A DNA stretch of 64,000 nucleotides from JBDKLC01 sp040384865 (GCA_040384865.1 JAZKIM010000003.1:186001-250000), one strand, 5' to 3'; positions 54,707 through 62,439 are shown, numbered from the stretch's first letter. Notes: generated by a model from the letters alone, not told the origin. Numbers and translations: made by a program.

Positions 54707-55259
54707 ATGTCTTCCGTTTTCTACTGGTTGCACCAAGAAAATCTTCAAGAGATGTCGGCTGATGGAAAAACGTCGTTTCCCTTTCGTACCAACTTCTACT
54801 TTTATCTCTTCTTCTGCAATCGGAACAATCACAATCCGCAAGTAATCCATCGCTTGTGAACACATCAAGCTCACGACGAATTGCACTGCAGACCGTCGAC
54901 TGAACACAAAAACTAGCATTGATTCCCGTTACTACCAGCCTCCTAACACCTAGGTTGTTAAGCACAAACTCCAGTTTAGTAAGCTCAAAACCATTGTTGT
55001 AAGGTTTAACGATAGTCGTCACCTCTTTAACCATTTTTATCTTTGAAAAAAGAGGTTTGATAGTCTTTCCTTAAGACTCCGTTTCCAATACGATAAGCGG
55101 TACGTTCAGGCGAGCACACTCACTTACAAGCTTAACCTGTTCGTTCAGAAGGTCCTTTCGCACATCCGAAGCAAGCTTATCGATAAAAGGAGATTGCATG
55201 TCAATCAGCAAAACCGCAGTCGAGTTGAATCTCGATTTCCTTTTTGAAATTTGGTTCAT
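54705..55259 (-). pseudogene. isochorismatase-like cysteine hydrolase split by an in-frame UAA
   Basis: Two pieces in the same frame: 55259-55071 (MNQISKRKSRFNSTAVLLID, with catalytic Asp in LLIDMQ) and from ATG 55034 on (VRRLVVTGINASFCVQSTVC, with catalytic Cys in NASFCV). A TAA at 55071-55073 and 36 more bases separate them. Together they make one isochorismatase fold with only a short middle. Either a decayed gene, a sequencing error, or two subunits; the second ATG has only a weak AAAGATAAAA before it. GC-rich. Confidence 0.75.
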
Positions 55260-55351
55260 TTTTCTCTATGTTAAAAGGTGCGGACAGATATCAGGAGGAT
55301 CCTGGTCCAAAAACACATTACAACTAAAAGTATTTTATGTCTATTTCTTGG

Positions 55352-56035
55352 CTACCTTCCAATTACTTGATTGAAGATAAAGCGATGACCTTCTGGCAAT
55401 CTAAATTGTTCCATCTCCTCTCGACTAAGCCAAATGCATGTATGTTTTTCCAGTTCATCGCTTGAGACAATTTCACGCTCATCGTTTACAAGCTCAAAGA
55501 AAAAGCAACGGAAATGAGCATACCGATTGACACCTTTTGGATGATGGAAAAATTTTGAATCGTAACGAGGTAACTCTGATACAAGTCGGATATTCTTATA
55601 TCCCGTCTCCTGTGCAATTTCCATACGGGCTGCTTCTTCCGCAGTTTGACCTACTTCAATACCACCGGTAATCAGCGTATCCCAATCAACTTTTTTCCAT
55701 TTAAGACCTAGATATTTATTTGCTTTTGGGTCATACAAAACAGCAGTGATTGCATCACGCTCGACGAAAGGCAAGTCTTGTCGAACTGCGTTTGCCCCAT
55801 TGTCTACAAATAGTGGTATATCGTTCATCCGAGCATCAAATTCCTTCTGCATTCTTTCAAACCATTGTTCTTTAGTCTCGCTAGTACTATTTGAGAGATC
55901 GCCAATCTTTTTCATATGAATCTCATCAGACTGCATGTGCTGCATACCTTTCTGCACTATTTCCATAAGCGAATTGCCAGAAAACTTTTCGTCACATACT
56001 CCTCCTAATTCTCGACATGTAAATGTTTTAGTCAT
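55352..56035 (-). CDS. DUF1059-Nudix fusion protein
   Basis: 227 aa. The first ~40 residues (MTKTFTCRELGGVCDEKFSG) are a DUF1059-like module. Residues about 95-225 are a Nudix domain with GGIEVGQTAEEAARMEIAQE then TGYKN. The Nudix box is altered: the first Glu is Gln, Arg is Met, and EE is QE, so catalysis may be weak or changed. The combination is unusual. Confidence 0.78.
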   Translation of the reverse strand: MTKTFTCRELGGVCDEKFSGNSLMEIVQKGMQHMQSDEIHMKKIGDLSNSTSETKEQWFERMQKEFDARMNDIPLFVDNGANAVRQDLPFVERDAITAVLYDPKANKYLGLKWKKVDWDTLITGGIEVGQTAEEAARMEIAQETGYKNIRLVSELPRYDSKFFHHPKGVNRYAHFRCFFFELVNDEREIVSSDELEKHTCIWLSREEMEQFRLPEGHRFIFNQVIGR

Positions 56036-56053
56036 ATCTTTTTATAATTAATG

Positions 56054-56284
56054 CTACTTTACTTGCATCTCGGTCGTCTTCACTATTCGACCCTTTTTAT
56101 CATAAGTAATCCATGTCCCCACTTGTTTACCACCATTAAAATATCCAGAGCGCATTTTTGTGCCATCCTTTCTGAACCATTCCCAATATCCCTCCATCGT
56201 CTCGCCAGCCATGCCTCCTTTTGCCCAGACAGTGCCATCTTTGTGATAGTGAGTATAAAGCTTTATAGATTTCTTACGTGGCAT
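56054..56284 (-). CDS. MORN-like repeat protein
   Basis: 76 aa. Three YHKDGTVWAKG / EGYWEWFRKDGTK / GTWITYDKKG units match the MORN_2 (YwqK antitoxin-like) pattern. Short. TATAAT lies six bases before ATG. Confidence 0.75.
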   Translation of the reverse strand: MPRKKSIKLYTHYHKDGTVWAKGGMAGETMEGYWEWFRKDGTKMRSGYFNGGKQVGTWITYDKKGRIVKTTEMQVK

Positions 56285-56290
56285 ATGTCG

Positions 56291-56296
56291 ATTATA
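56291..56296 (-). promoter_or_regulatory. -10 box, leaderless promoter
   Basis: TATAAT, six bases, ATG at 56284. Confidence 0.65.
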
Positions 56297-56343
56297 GTAT
56301 CATTTTTTTGAAAAAATGTAGGCTAAGAGCCTTAAACGATGAG

Positions 56344-56682
56344 TTAAGAGCGTTTTAATTTACCGAGGAAATAGTGAATGATCAAGGCAAGGAGAGTCCA
56401 GTAGAAAATAAAGCCGATAAGAAAAAATGGTGGTGGCGTATCTGGCTCTTGTCTCAAGAATTCAATATAAGGCAGCAAGGGTCCTATCAAAACAATTTTG
56501 ATAGGTAATAGAATTGTTGATATAGCACTCTTCCAAGCTACTAGTGATTCTGTTCGAAGGAAAGACTCATCGTGCGGAGGAAAGAGTCGGACTTCCGATC
56601 CTAAAAGTGAGTTTGAGATGAATTGAAAGGCAAATGCAGAAACGAGAAAGAGAACAACGAATTTTGTTCTTGAAATATTCAT
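56344..56682 (-). CDS. three-helix membrane protein
   Basis: 112 aa with helices at about 7-28, 48-68 and 85-105. TATAAT (56689-56694) six bases before ATG. No family recognised. Confidence 0.6.
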   Translation of the reverse strand: MNISRTKFVVLFLVSAFAFQFISNSLLGSEVRLFPPHDESFLRTESLVAWKSAISTILLPIKIVLIGPLLPYIEFLRQEPDTPPPFFLIGFIFYWTLLALIIHYFLGKLKRS

Positions 56683-56752
56683 ATATTAATTATATCAGAA
56701 GTTATAAACCCTATCTGGGCAATAAAAAATTGAGTTTTATATAAACACAAAA

Positions 56753-56791
56753 CCCGCCTCAACTTGCAGACGGGGTCTGTGTTGTGACGGG
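56753..56791 (-). terminator. two-tier terminator
   Basis: Outer GCCCGTC/GGCGGG, inner CAGAC/GTCTG with loop CCC, tail TTTTGTGTTTAT. Confidence 0.8.
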
Positions 56792-56814
56792 CGTAAGTAG
56801 GCAGTACCGCTGGA

Positions 56815-57198
56815 TTACTTGGTAACCTTCCGACGGAGAATTCCAGCCCGGAATTCTTCGAGTACTCGGACAACTCTTCTCCCGGAATCTTTATCCATTT
56901 TTTCGATTTGCATATCGAAACAATCACCCACGATTTTGCAGGAAGAGTAGGTGACCACTACAAGCTGCGGGTTCTTCTGCCTCAATTCACTGACGAGCAC
57001 GGCGACGTCCGAGCTCTGGTCGGAAATGATTCCAGTGATAAGGAGCTGGGGTTTGTCCACAAACACAAGCTCTTCAATGCCGTTAACATCGTGGAGACCG
57101 GTAAATTCTTCCCGGCAAAGACCGGTGACCTGCATAAAAGCCGCGAGACCGGCAGTTGCAACTTGTACAACGAGTATTTCTTCTGATTTGTTTTTCAT
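56815..57198 (-). CDS. 127-aa orphan, receiver-like fold, GC-rich cassette
   Basis: Starts MKNKSEEILVVQVATAGLAA; AGAAAGGGG gives a good SD. The middle (KPQLLITGIISDQSSDVAVL and NPQLVVVTYSS) looks like the beta3-alpha3-beta4 part of a response-regulator receiver, but the phospho-Asp is not clear. Inference only. Confidence 0.6.
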   Translation of the reverse strand: MKNKSEEILVVQVATAGLAAFMQVTGLCREEFTGLHDVNGIEELVFVDKPQLLITGIISDQSSDVAVLVSELRQKNPQLVVVTYSSCKIVGDCFDMQIEKMDKDSGRRVVRVLEEFRAGILRRKVTK

Positions 57199-57256
57199 CT
57201 TTTCCCCTTTCTAAAGAGGCTCTCTTTCGGTTACTGGCCGGAGCGAGTCTGGTTGA

Positions 57257-57284
57257 AGAGTACAAGATATCTGCAAAAAGTCCA
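57257..57284 (-). promoter_or_regulatory. cassette promoter TGGACT-N16-TACTCT
   Basis: -35 TGGACT (57279-57284), 16-base spacer, -10 TACTCT (57257-57262). Leader of about 50 bases. Confidence 0.65.
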
Positions 57285-57312
57285 CCCTCCTACTTGGTGA
57301 AGTTCACAAAAT

Positions 57313-57338
57313 GCTCCAAGGGGGACGATGTTCGAACT
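57313..57338 (-). repeat. dispersed repeat family 1, copy a
   Basis: Minus strand AAGTTCGAACATCGTCCCCC followed by TTGGAGC. Same core as copies c, d and e. Confidence 0.7.
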
Positions 57339-57354
57339 TATATAAAACAGAAAA

Positions 57355-57398
57355 CCCACCATCTCGCGACAGGAGTTTCCTGGGTTGAGTTGGTGAGT
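57355..57398 (-). terminator. two-tier terminator
   Basis: Outer CACCA/TGGTG, inner CAGG/CCTG with loop AAACT, tail GGGTTTTCTGTTTTATA. Confidence 0.75.
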
Positions 57399-57417
57399 AA
57401 TTATTCTTTGACCAGCC

Positions 57418-57705
57418 CTACTCGACGAGCAACCAGTTGCAAATGGTATTGCCTTTGATGTAGGTACAATCCCATTTTTTCGCATGACGCTCGAAGAATT
57501 CAAGCGCCTTGCTGACACCTTCACACCGGCCTCCAGGAGAGCGATACGGGCCATCGATACATTCACTGATGTAGGTGTCTGCTATCTTTCTTTGAGTTTC
57601 TTTCCAGGTTTTTGGTGTGTGACTTTCACTAGGTGTCACGACTACGCTTCCGTGGTCACCGACCGTGAGAAATACGCAGGGTTCAAGTTTACATTTCTGA
57701 CTCAT
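57418..57705 (-). CDS. 95-aa Cys-rich orphan, cassette
   Basis: Starts MSQKCKLEPCVFLTVGDHGS at ATG 57705; the frame is open to 57759. Six Cys are spread along the chain (CKLEPC, SECIDG, GRCEG, WDCTY, TICNW), which suggests disulfides or metal. A TTGACA (57809-57814) with TATTGT at 57785-57790 may be the promoter. No homology recognised. Confidence 0.55.
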   Translation of the reverse strand: MSQKCKLEPCVFLTVGDHGSVVVTPSESHTPKTWKETQRKIADTYISECIDGPYRSPGGRCEGVSKALEFFERHAKKWDCTYIKGNTICNWLLVE

Positions 57706-57840
57706 TTTTTTTATTTTTGGTGTATGGTTTAGGACACCAGGGCTTCCTTCCAAAGCCACTACCTAATACAAAGGAACTGACAGTACAATAGGCTACAAGC
57801 ATACGCCCTGTCAATCTATAGATGAGTTCGAAAGAGTATT

Positions 57841-58263
57841 TTAGAGGGAAAATTCTACCATCCACTCGATGCCATATTTGTCTCTAAACATACCAAAATA
57901 AGTACCCCACGGACTCTCACCAATCGGAGCTTCTACTTGCCCTCCTACTGAAAGACCATTAAATATAACGTCTGCTTCTTCTTTAGTCTCTGTACTAACA
58001 AAAATTTTACTTCGATTTTCATTTTCATTTACCTTACCCATAAATGCAGGTACATCATTTGCCAACAACACATTGTTCTTACCGATCTGTAAAGCAATGA
58101 GCATAATTTTCTCTGCATCTATATCTGATACTGGAGATTCTGAACTTGCGAGATCTTTGAAACGAATAATCTTTGTAAACTCACCGCCAAATATTGATTT
58201 ATAAAATGTAAGCGCTTCTTCAGCGTTGCCGTTGAAGTTAATCCAAGGATTTATTGTTGTCAT
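57841..58263 (-). CDS. VOC superfamily protein, PhnB-like (copy 3)
   Basis: 140 aa. INPWINFNGNAEEALTFYKSIFGG, NNVLLANDVPAFM and FGMFRDKYGIEWMVEFS fit the family of the two others. TATCAT six bases before ATG. Confidence 0.9.
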   Translation of the reverse strand: MTTINPWINFNGNAEEALTFYKSIFGGEFTKIIRFKDLASSESPVSDIDAEKIMLIALQIGKNNVLLANDVPAFMGKVNENENRSKIFVSTETKEEADVIFNGLSVGGQVEAPIGESPWGTYFGMFRDKYGIEWMVEFSL

Positions 58264-58269
58264 ACTTTA

Positions 58270-58275
58270 ATGATA
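58270..58275 (-). promoter_or_regulatory. -10 box, leaderless promoter
   Basis: TATCAT, six bases, ATG at 58263. Confidence 0.6.
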
Positions 58276-58332
58276 TCAAGTGGAATAATCGGGACAAGTT
58301 GCATTACTTCCCATTGTCCATTATATTTCGTC

Positions 58333-58638
58333 TTATTTTTTTCGCTTACCTAGGATGAACTTTTGCGATCGACTTAATGGCTTATCTTTTCGGTGAATGC
58401 AGCCAATCCAACAACAAGGACGGCGCTTGCCCTCCTTAAGCTGTTTAGCTGTCCTATCGATGTGTTCTTTTCTCTTTTCCAACGTCTTCACTGATTCAAC
58501 CCAGCAGATCCATTCATTGCGCGCAAGCGGAGTAATATCCTCCCATTTTGCTAATGCCATTTTGTCGGCAACAAGAACGCTCTTTAAATCAGTCGGCATT
58601 TTATGCACCACACCACCTGAAATCTCTTTCTTATTCAT
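58333..58638 (-). CDS. YdeI/OmpD-associated family protein
   Basis: 101 aa. MPTDLKSVLVADKMALAKWEDI, TPLARNEWICWVESVK and KEGKRRPCCWIGC are the family pattern; the CCW cluster is conserved in it. Role poorly known. TATACT eight bases before ATG. Confidence 0.85.
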   Translation of the reverse strand: MNKKEISGGVVHKMPTDLKSVLVADKMALAKWEDITPLARNEWICWVESVKTLEKRKEHIDRTAKQLKEGKRRPCCWIGCIHRKDKPLSRSQKFILGKRKK

Positions 58639-58684
58639 ATCGGTTTAGTATATCAAAGGTTCTGATCCCTATCTGGGTCAACAG

Positions 58685-58713
58685 AAAAAATCCTTCTAGA
58701 ACAAGGTCTTTTT
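58685..58713 (-). terminator. hairpin next to repeat copy b
   Basis: AAAAAGACCTT/AAGGATTTTTT stem on the minus strand. Confidence 0.7.
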
Positions 58714-58714
58714 C

Positions 58715-58746
58715 GTGGCTCCAAAGGTGGGAGGGTATTCGAATTT
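58715..58746 (-). repeat. dispersed repeat family 1, copy b
   Basis: Minus strand AAATTCGAATACCCTCCCAC then CTTTGGAGCCAC. Confidence 0.65.
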
Positions 58747-58774
58747 GTTTACTTACGTAAATGTATAAACAAAA

Positions 58775-58819
58775 ATCCACCCCGCAACAAGTGGACGTTT
58801 GTCCCTGTTGGGGGTGGAT
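58775..58819 (-). terminator. two-tier terminator
   Basis: Outer ATCCACCCC/GGGGTGGAT, inner GGAC/GTCC with loop AAAC, tail TTTTTGTTTATAC. Confidence 0.9.
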
Positions 58820-58829
58820 GAGATTTTGA

Positions 58830-59471
58830 CTACGCCATTGCAGTTGCGTTAGTATTGCGTGCCCTGCCTTCGGCCCGATACATGAGTGAGAGCAGTGCCG
58901 TTATCCCGATTAGCGTGCGAGAAGCGTAGAGAATGACAAGCTTGTCACCACTGACGATGCCTGTGTAAAGGGCAACCGCTGCCGCTAGGGTTATGCACCA
59001 CCAGCAGAACAGTGACTCAGTGTTTCTCTGCGCGTACCACAGCTTCTGACACGTCACGGCATAGCCGATAAGCATCAGGATCTGGGTCAGGATGTTCGGA
59101 ACGATTCCTGTGCCCTTCATACTGATGAGCACGGCCCAAAGGATGGTGATCCCCAACGCAGACCAGAGTGAAAATTTCTGGAACACGCTGAAGCTCAAAC
59201 TTCCCTTTTTCTTCCTTGTCATCCAAATGGAGAGGACGAGGATGGCCAGAGTGCTGACAACACTGATGCCGTTGCATGCGCCTTTGACGACGCTGGCTTT
59301 CGGGGACGTCAGATACGTGAAGAACGACAGGGTCATTGTTCCGCAAATGACAATCCAGCTGGCCAAGACAGGCTGGACTTTGATTCCCTTGATACCGAGA
59401 GAGACATACCAGACGGTGCCAACTACCACAAGGATAGTCGACACCAGAGCTGAACTTTCGATACTGGTCAT
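58830..59471 (-). CDS. 213-aa multi-pass membrane protein, GC-rich cassette
   Basis: About seven helices; the two halves (ASWIVICGTMTLSFFTYL and WWCITLAAAVALYTGIV) look like a duplicated three-helix unit, as in PQ-loop or PnuC-like carriers, but no signature is complete. AGAAAGGAAA-type SD (GAAAGGAAATCG) before ATG. Own promoter, terminator and long leader. Confidence 0.65.
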   Translation of the reverse strand: MTSIESSALVSTILVVVGTVWYVSLGIKGIKVQPVLASWIVICGTMTLSFFTYLTSPKASVVKGACNGISVVSTLAILVLSIWMTRKKKGSLSFSVFQKFSLWSALGITILWAVLISMKGTGIVPNILTQILMLIGYAVTCQKLWYAQRNTESLFCWWCITLAAAVALYTGIVSGDKLVILYASRTLIGITALLSLMYRAEGRARNTNATAMA

Positions 59472-59599
59472 GATCGATTTCCTTTCGTGTGTGGTGAATT
59501 GTTGGATTGATTATTAACTCTGCTTTCAAGAAAAATCGCATAGCGATATGCCCTAAAAGCAGGTTTAATAACCGAGCCAATTCAAAGAACTTCTCGTCA

Positions 59600-59628
59600 A
59601 TGATAACATATTTATTATAGTCTGTCAA
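59600..59628 (-). promoter_or_regulatory. cassette promoter TTGACA-N17-TATCAT
   Basis: -35 TTGACA (59623-59628), 17-base spacer, -10 TATCAT (59600-59605). The ~120-base leader contains ATCGC/GCGAT followed by TTTTTC, a possible attenuator. The 304-base stretch 59472-59775 otherwise holds only this promoter, leader and the next terminator. Confidence 0.75.
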
Positions 59629-59734
59629 TATTTGCTCGCTCTGGTGAACGATTTTCGAATGATTGATCTAAAGAGTATCAATTCCTACCGTCACATTAAA
59701 AGAAATTGAGGTTTTATTAATTAAATAAACAGAA

Positions 59735-59776
59735 AACCCACCATCATGCCACAGGGTTTCTGTGCGTTGGCGGGTT
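59735..59776 (-). terminator. two-tier terminator fused to a stop codon
   Basis: Outer AACCCGCC/GGTGGGTT, inner CACAG/CTGTG, tail TTCTGTTTATTT. The outer arm overlaps the TAA of the zinc-ribbon gene. Confidence 0.9.
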
Positions 59777-60023
59777 TAGAAGGCACAATAGTCCTCTTCA
59801 AGTCCGTGGAAGATTCTCTGTTGCCCGATGGCATTCCACTCCCCTTGATCGGTAACCTCCTTCCATAAGTGGAAGTGGGTATTGAATTGCCACCATTGGC
59901 GTCTGCACTTAGGGCAGACATAAGTCAGAGCATTGAGAGCACCAGGAAGATTTGCGGGCTTCTGCGAATGACTCCTCTCGAATGTTTCGACGCAGTCACA
60001 AGCAGGTTTTTTTCACCGTCCAT
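59776..60023 (-). pseudogene. zinc-ribbon-like orphan with a one-base frameshift
   Basis: From ATG 60023, preceded by a perfect AAGGAGG SD, the frame reads MDGEKNLLVTAS and stops after 32 codons. Adding one A to the A7 run (60007-60013) gives an 82-codon protein with CDCVETFERSHSQ, TYVCPKCRRQWWQ and DQGEWNAIGQQ, ending at TAA 59776. The Cys pairs (CDC, CPKC) suggest a zinc ribbon. Sequencing error, decay or programmed shift are all possible. Confidence 0.65.
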
Positions 60024-60083
60024 ACTGTTTCCTCCTTTCTAAGAGGGTCTCAATAGGCTGAATGCCGAGTGAGGTCTGATAGA

Positions 60084-60111
60084 AGAATACTGTTTAAAAG
60101 CTTTTTGTCTA
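60084..60111 (-). promoter_or_regulatory. cassette promoter TAGACA-N16-TATTCT
   Basis: -35 TAGACA (60106-60111), 16-base spacer, -10 TATTCT (60084-60089). Leader of about 55 bases with SD. Confidence 0.7.
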
Positions 60112-60118
60112 GTGTATC

Positions 60119-60150
60119 GTGGCTCCGAACCTTAGAGGATGTTCGAATCT
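60119..60150 (-). repeat. dispersed repeat family 1, copy c
   Basis: Minus strand AGATTCGAACATCCTCTAAG then GTTCGGAGCCAC. Confidence 0.65.
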
Positions 60151-60172
60151 GTGTTATTGAGGAAAAGAAGTG

Positions 60173-60721
60173 CTAAACCTCAAATTCATGCACGGAGGCG
60201 TTTTCTATATACTCATGCTTTACTTCTTTGTCACCGTACAAATTATGAAAAATTCTCAAAATACCACCGTGTGCAACAATCAGTACCTCCTCATCATCCT
60301 TGTGGTTCTTTTTAATTTCATCAATGAGTTTTTTCACTCTGTCCTTTACCATTTCTGATGATTCTCCGCCAAATGGAGTAAAATCATAATCAACAGCAAG
60401 GTAGCCCTCTCGATGCTTTGTTCCATACTCCTTTGCAATATCATCCCAATTCCTACCAGAAAATGTTCCGAAATGAACCTCCCTTACTTCAGAATGATAT
60501 GAAATTTGTAGGTTAAGTTTTTTATTGATAGTCTCAGCAGTATCTCTAGTGCGTTGCATGTTTGATGCATAGATTCTTACTACATTTTTAGGAATTTTTC
60601 CTATAGCTTCCTCAGCTTGGAGGAACCCTTCTGGCTCAAGGCCTTCGTCAATTGATTGGCCGTTAATAAGCTTGAGTTTGTTGTATTTTGTAAGTCCGTG
60701 TCTGATTACGTGAATTTTCAT
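60173..60721 (-). CDS. histidine phosphatase (phosphoglycerate mutase family)
   Basis: 182 aa. Catalytic RHG in MKIHVIRHGLTKYN, then YASNMQRTRDTAETI, EVREVHFGTFSGRNW and the second His in LIVAHGGILRIF. Substrate unknown. TATAAT (60728-60733) six bases before ATG. Confidence 0.92.
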   Translation of the reverse strand: MKIHVIRHGLTKYNKLKLINGQSIDEGLEPEGFLQAEEAIGKIPKNVVRIYASNMQRTRDTAETINKKLNLQISYHSEVREVHFGTFSGRNWDDIAKEYGTKHREGYLAVDYDFTPFGGESSEMVKDRVKKLIDEIKKNHKDDEEVLIVAHGGILRIFHNLYGDKEVKHEYIENASVHEFEV

Positions 60722-60727
60722 AAAATT

Positions 60728-60733
60728 ATTATA
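60728..60733 (-). promoter_or_regulatory. -10 box, leaderless promoter
   Basis: TATAAT, six bases, ATG at 60721. Confidence 0.7.
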
Positions 60734-60773
60734 TCATCCATAATTGACCTGAGGACGGCTCTGATAAAAGACA

Positions 60774-60797
60774 GAAGAGCACTTTCGTGCCCTCTTG
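60774..60797 (-). terminator. hairpin next to repeat copy d
   Basis: AAGAGGGCAC/GTGCTCTT around loop GAAA, with tail TGTCTTTTAT on the minus strand. Confidence 0.75.
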
Positions 60798-60806
60798 TCC
60801 TATCTT

Positions 60807-60835
60807 ACTCCAAAGGTGGGACGATGTTCGAACCT
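60807..60835 (-). repeat. dispersed repeat family 1, copy d
   Basis: Minus strand AGGTTCGAACATCGTCCCAC then CTTTGGAGT. Begins three bases after the GNAT stop. Confidence 0.75.
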
Positions 60836-60838
60836 CAA

Positions 60839-61297
60839 TTATAGAAGGAAAATAGGGGTGTATTTCATCTCCAGCTTTTTCTCTAAATAATTCATTCCCT
60901 TGAATCCCAGCTTTTGGTAAAAGGAAATAACATCTTCATTCACATGATGTACTTCAAGGGTAATAGGAGTACCCATTCGATCTGATTCTTCAATGAGATC
61001 AGACATGATTGCTTTACCAATCCCTTTACCTTGAAAATCAGGCAAGAGCTGAATTCCTCCAATGTAGATAGATTCTTTAGGCCTTACAATACGTAATCGT
61101 CCCACATCCTTTCCTTCATATTGAATTACAGATACTTTTTCAGGCTCAAATTTCTTTAGATATTCCTTGAATTCTTTGTCGTAATCAAAGGCTTCGGTGC
61201 GCAGGGTGATCGAAACAGGATTCATAGCTTCAAGTATGACGTTGAAGAGAAATTCTGCGTCTTCAGATTTTGCGGTTCGGAGGTTGTATTTTGTCAT
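60839..61297 (-). CDS. GNAT family acetyltransferase
   Basis: 152 aa. YIGGIQLLPDFQGKGIGKAI is the acetyl-CoA-binding motif A, followed by LEVHHVNEDVISFYQKLGFK (motif B). Substrate unknown. Starts four bases after the kinase gene, one operon. Confidence 0.92.
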   Translation of the reverse strand: MTKYNLRTAKSEDAEFLFNVILEAMNPVSITLRTEAFDYDKEFKEYLKKFEPEKVSVIQYEGKDVGRLRIVRPKESIYIGGIQLLPDFQGKGIGKAIMSDLIEESDRMGTPITLEVHHVNEDVISFYQKLGFKGMNYLEKKLEMKYTPIFLL

Positions 61298-61301
61298 TGA
61301 G

Positions 61302-61808
61302 TTACTTTATTGATTTTTTGAGCCACTCTGACATATCCTCATTAGGAATGTAAACCAAAACATTCTCATCAGAGGTGGGAGCTTCAAACCTATCCCTCAC
61401 TTTTTGTATTTCTTCCTCATCTGGATCATGCCTTTCTTTCGTGATTCTGTTAGCTTCTTGTCGTCTGTTTAATTCTTCATTGCTTGTTTTTAAATACACA
61501 ACTACATTCTCGGCATCGCACTCATTCGCAACTTGTCTGAACTCCTCTCGATGATTAAAGCCTGCATTTGTATTATCAAAAACTGCTGACTTCCCGCTCT
61601 TTAAAGCTTCACGTATCTTTTGCTTAGAAAGCTCCAAGACAGCATGATAGTCAGGCATTTGTCCTGAAAGCTTGGATTCTTCCTCTTTCTTAAACCAAAT
61701 AGCATCTTGACTCACAAGCATAGCGTCTGCATACTTTGCAATTTCTTTGGCTAGGGTAGATTTGCCTGAGAAAGCTTGTCCGCACATGATGTATAGAATG
61801 GGTTTCAT
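61302..61808 (-). CDS. P-loop kinase (AAA_33/zeta-like)
   Basis: 168 aa from ATG 61808. Walker A GQAFSGKSTLAKEIA, LVSQDAIWF, SAVFDNTNAGFNHREEFRQVA, and the lid LNRRQEANRITKERH. Resembles polynucleotide-kinase/ATP-binding proteins of the AAA_33 group. TACAAT nine bases before ATG. Confidence 0.88.
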   Translation of the reverse strand: MKPILYIMCGQAFSGKSTLAKEIAKYADAMLVSQDAIWFKKEEESKLSGQMPDYHAVLELSKQKIREALKSGKSAVFDNTNAGFNHREEFRQVANECDAENVVVYLKTSNEELNRRQEANRITKERHDPDEEEIQKVRDRFEAPTSDENVLVYIPNEDMSEWLKKSIK

Positions 61809-61852
61809 TATTCGCAAATTGTATCACGTTCGAGCTTCTATAATGGTAAATA

Positions 61853-61883
61853 GAAAATGCCCTTACAAAATAAGGGCATTTTC
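61853..61883 (-). terminator. hairpin next to repeat copy e
   Basis: Perfect 13-bp stem GAAAATGCCCTTA, loop CAAAA. Confidence 0.8.
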
Positions 61884-61885
61884 AT

Positions 61886-61917
61886 TGGCTCGCACTGGTG
61901 GACGATGTTCGAACCTG
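61886..61917 (-). repeat. dispersed repeat family 1, copy e
   Basis: Minus strand CAGGTTCGAACATCGTCCAC then CAGTGCGAGCCA. Confidence 0.75.
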
Positions 61918-61944
61918 TTAGAGGAGTGCATAAAAAAACAAAAA

Positions 61945-61992
61945 GCCCTCGGACTCTTTGTTTCCAGTAACGGAAACTCGGAGTGCGAGTGC
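61945..61992 (-). terminator. two-tier terminator
   Basis: Outer GC.CTCG.ACTC/GAGT.CGAG.GC, inner GTTTCC/GGAAAC, tail TTTTTGTTTTTTT on the minus strand. Confidence 0.85.
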
Positions 61993-62010
61993 TTGAATGG
62001 CCGCTGATCA

Positions 62011-62262
62011 TTAGCGGTCCAGCATGCCGCTGCGACGAGCCAGAATGCGTGCCACTATCCAAAGGATGGCTGAAGCCGACAAAGCGACGACGACAGTCAC
62101 CAAGAGCGGATTCCAGCCTGTGAAGCTTGAAATAAGCGCACTTGGTATGGCGACCAGGCAGGCGGTGACTGGGAATGACATGCAGACAATGGCGCCTGCG
62201 ATGATCATTGCACAATTGACCATGACCGCCGTGGTCACAATTTCTTTTTTACGTGTTTTCAT
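62011..62262 (-). CDS. 83-aa membrane protein, GC-rich cassette
   Basis: MKTRKKEIVTTAVMVNCAMI; helices at about 9-31 and 50-72, basic C-terminus (RILARRSGMLDR). No SD is evident. Own terminator. No family recognised. Confidence 0.6.
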   Translation of the reverse strand: MKTRKKEIVTTAVMVNCAMIIAGAIVCMSFPVTACLVAIPSALISSFTGWNPLLVTVVVALSASAILWIVARILARRSGMLDR

Positions 62263-62439
62263 AGAGACAGAATTTCAGGAGCTGGTGAAGTGTTTCAGGA
62301 AACTGGATGCAGTTTTACCTAATCCAATGATACCATCATAACGACTTACTGTCAATATATATATCAATGAAATAGAGAAGTTTTTAAGGTGTGTAAGGGG
62401 TAGCTCCTGAAGGAGTCGAGTAGTTTGAGTTAAGAATTG

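Noticed and set aside
57313..61917. Family 1 repeats as real tRNA genes
   Set aside because: No anticodon arm, acceptor or D arm can be folded around them; the distance between the TTCGAA core and the CCA-like end is about five bases too long.
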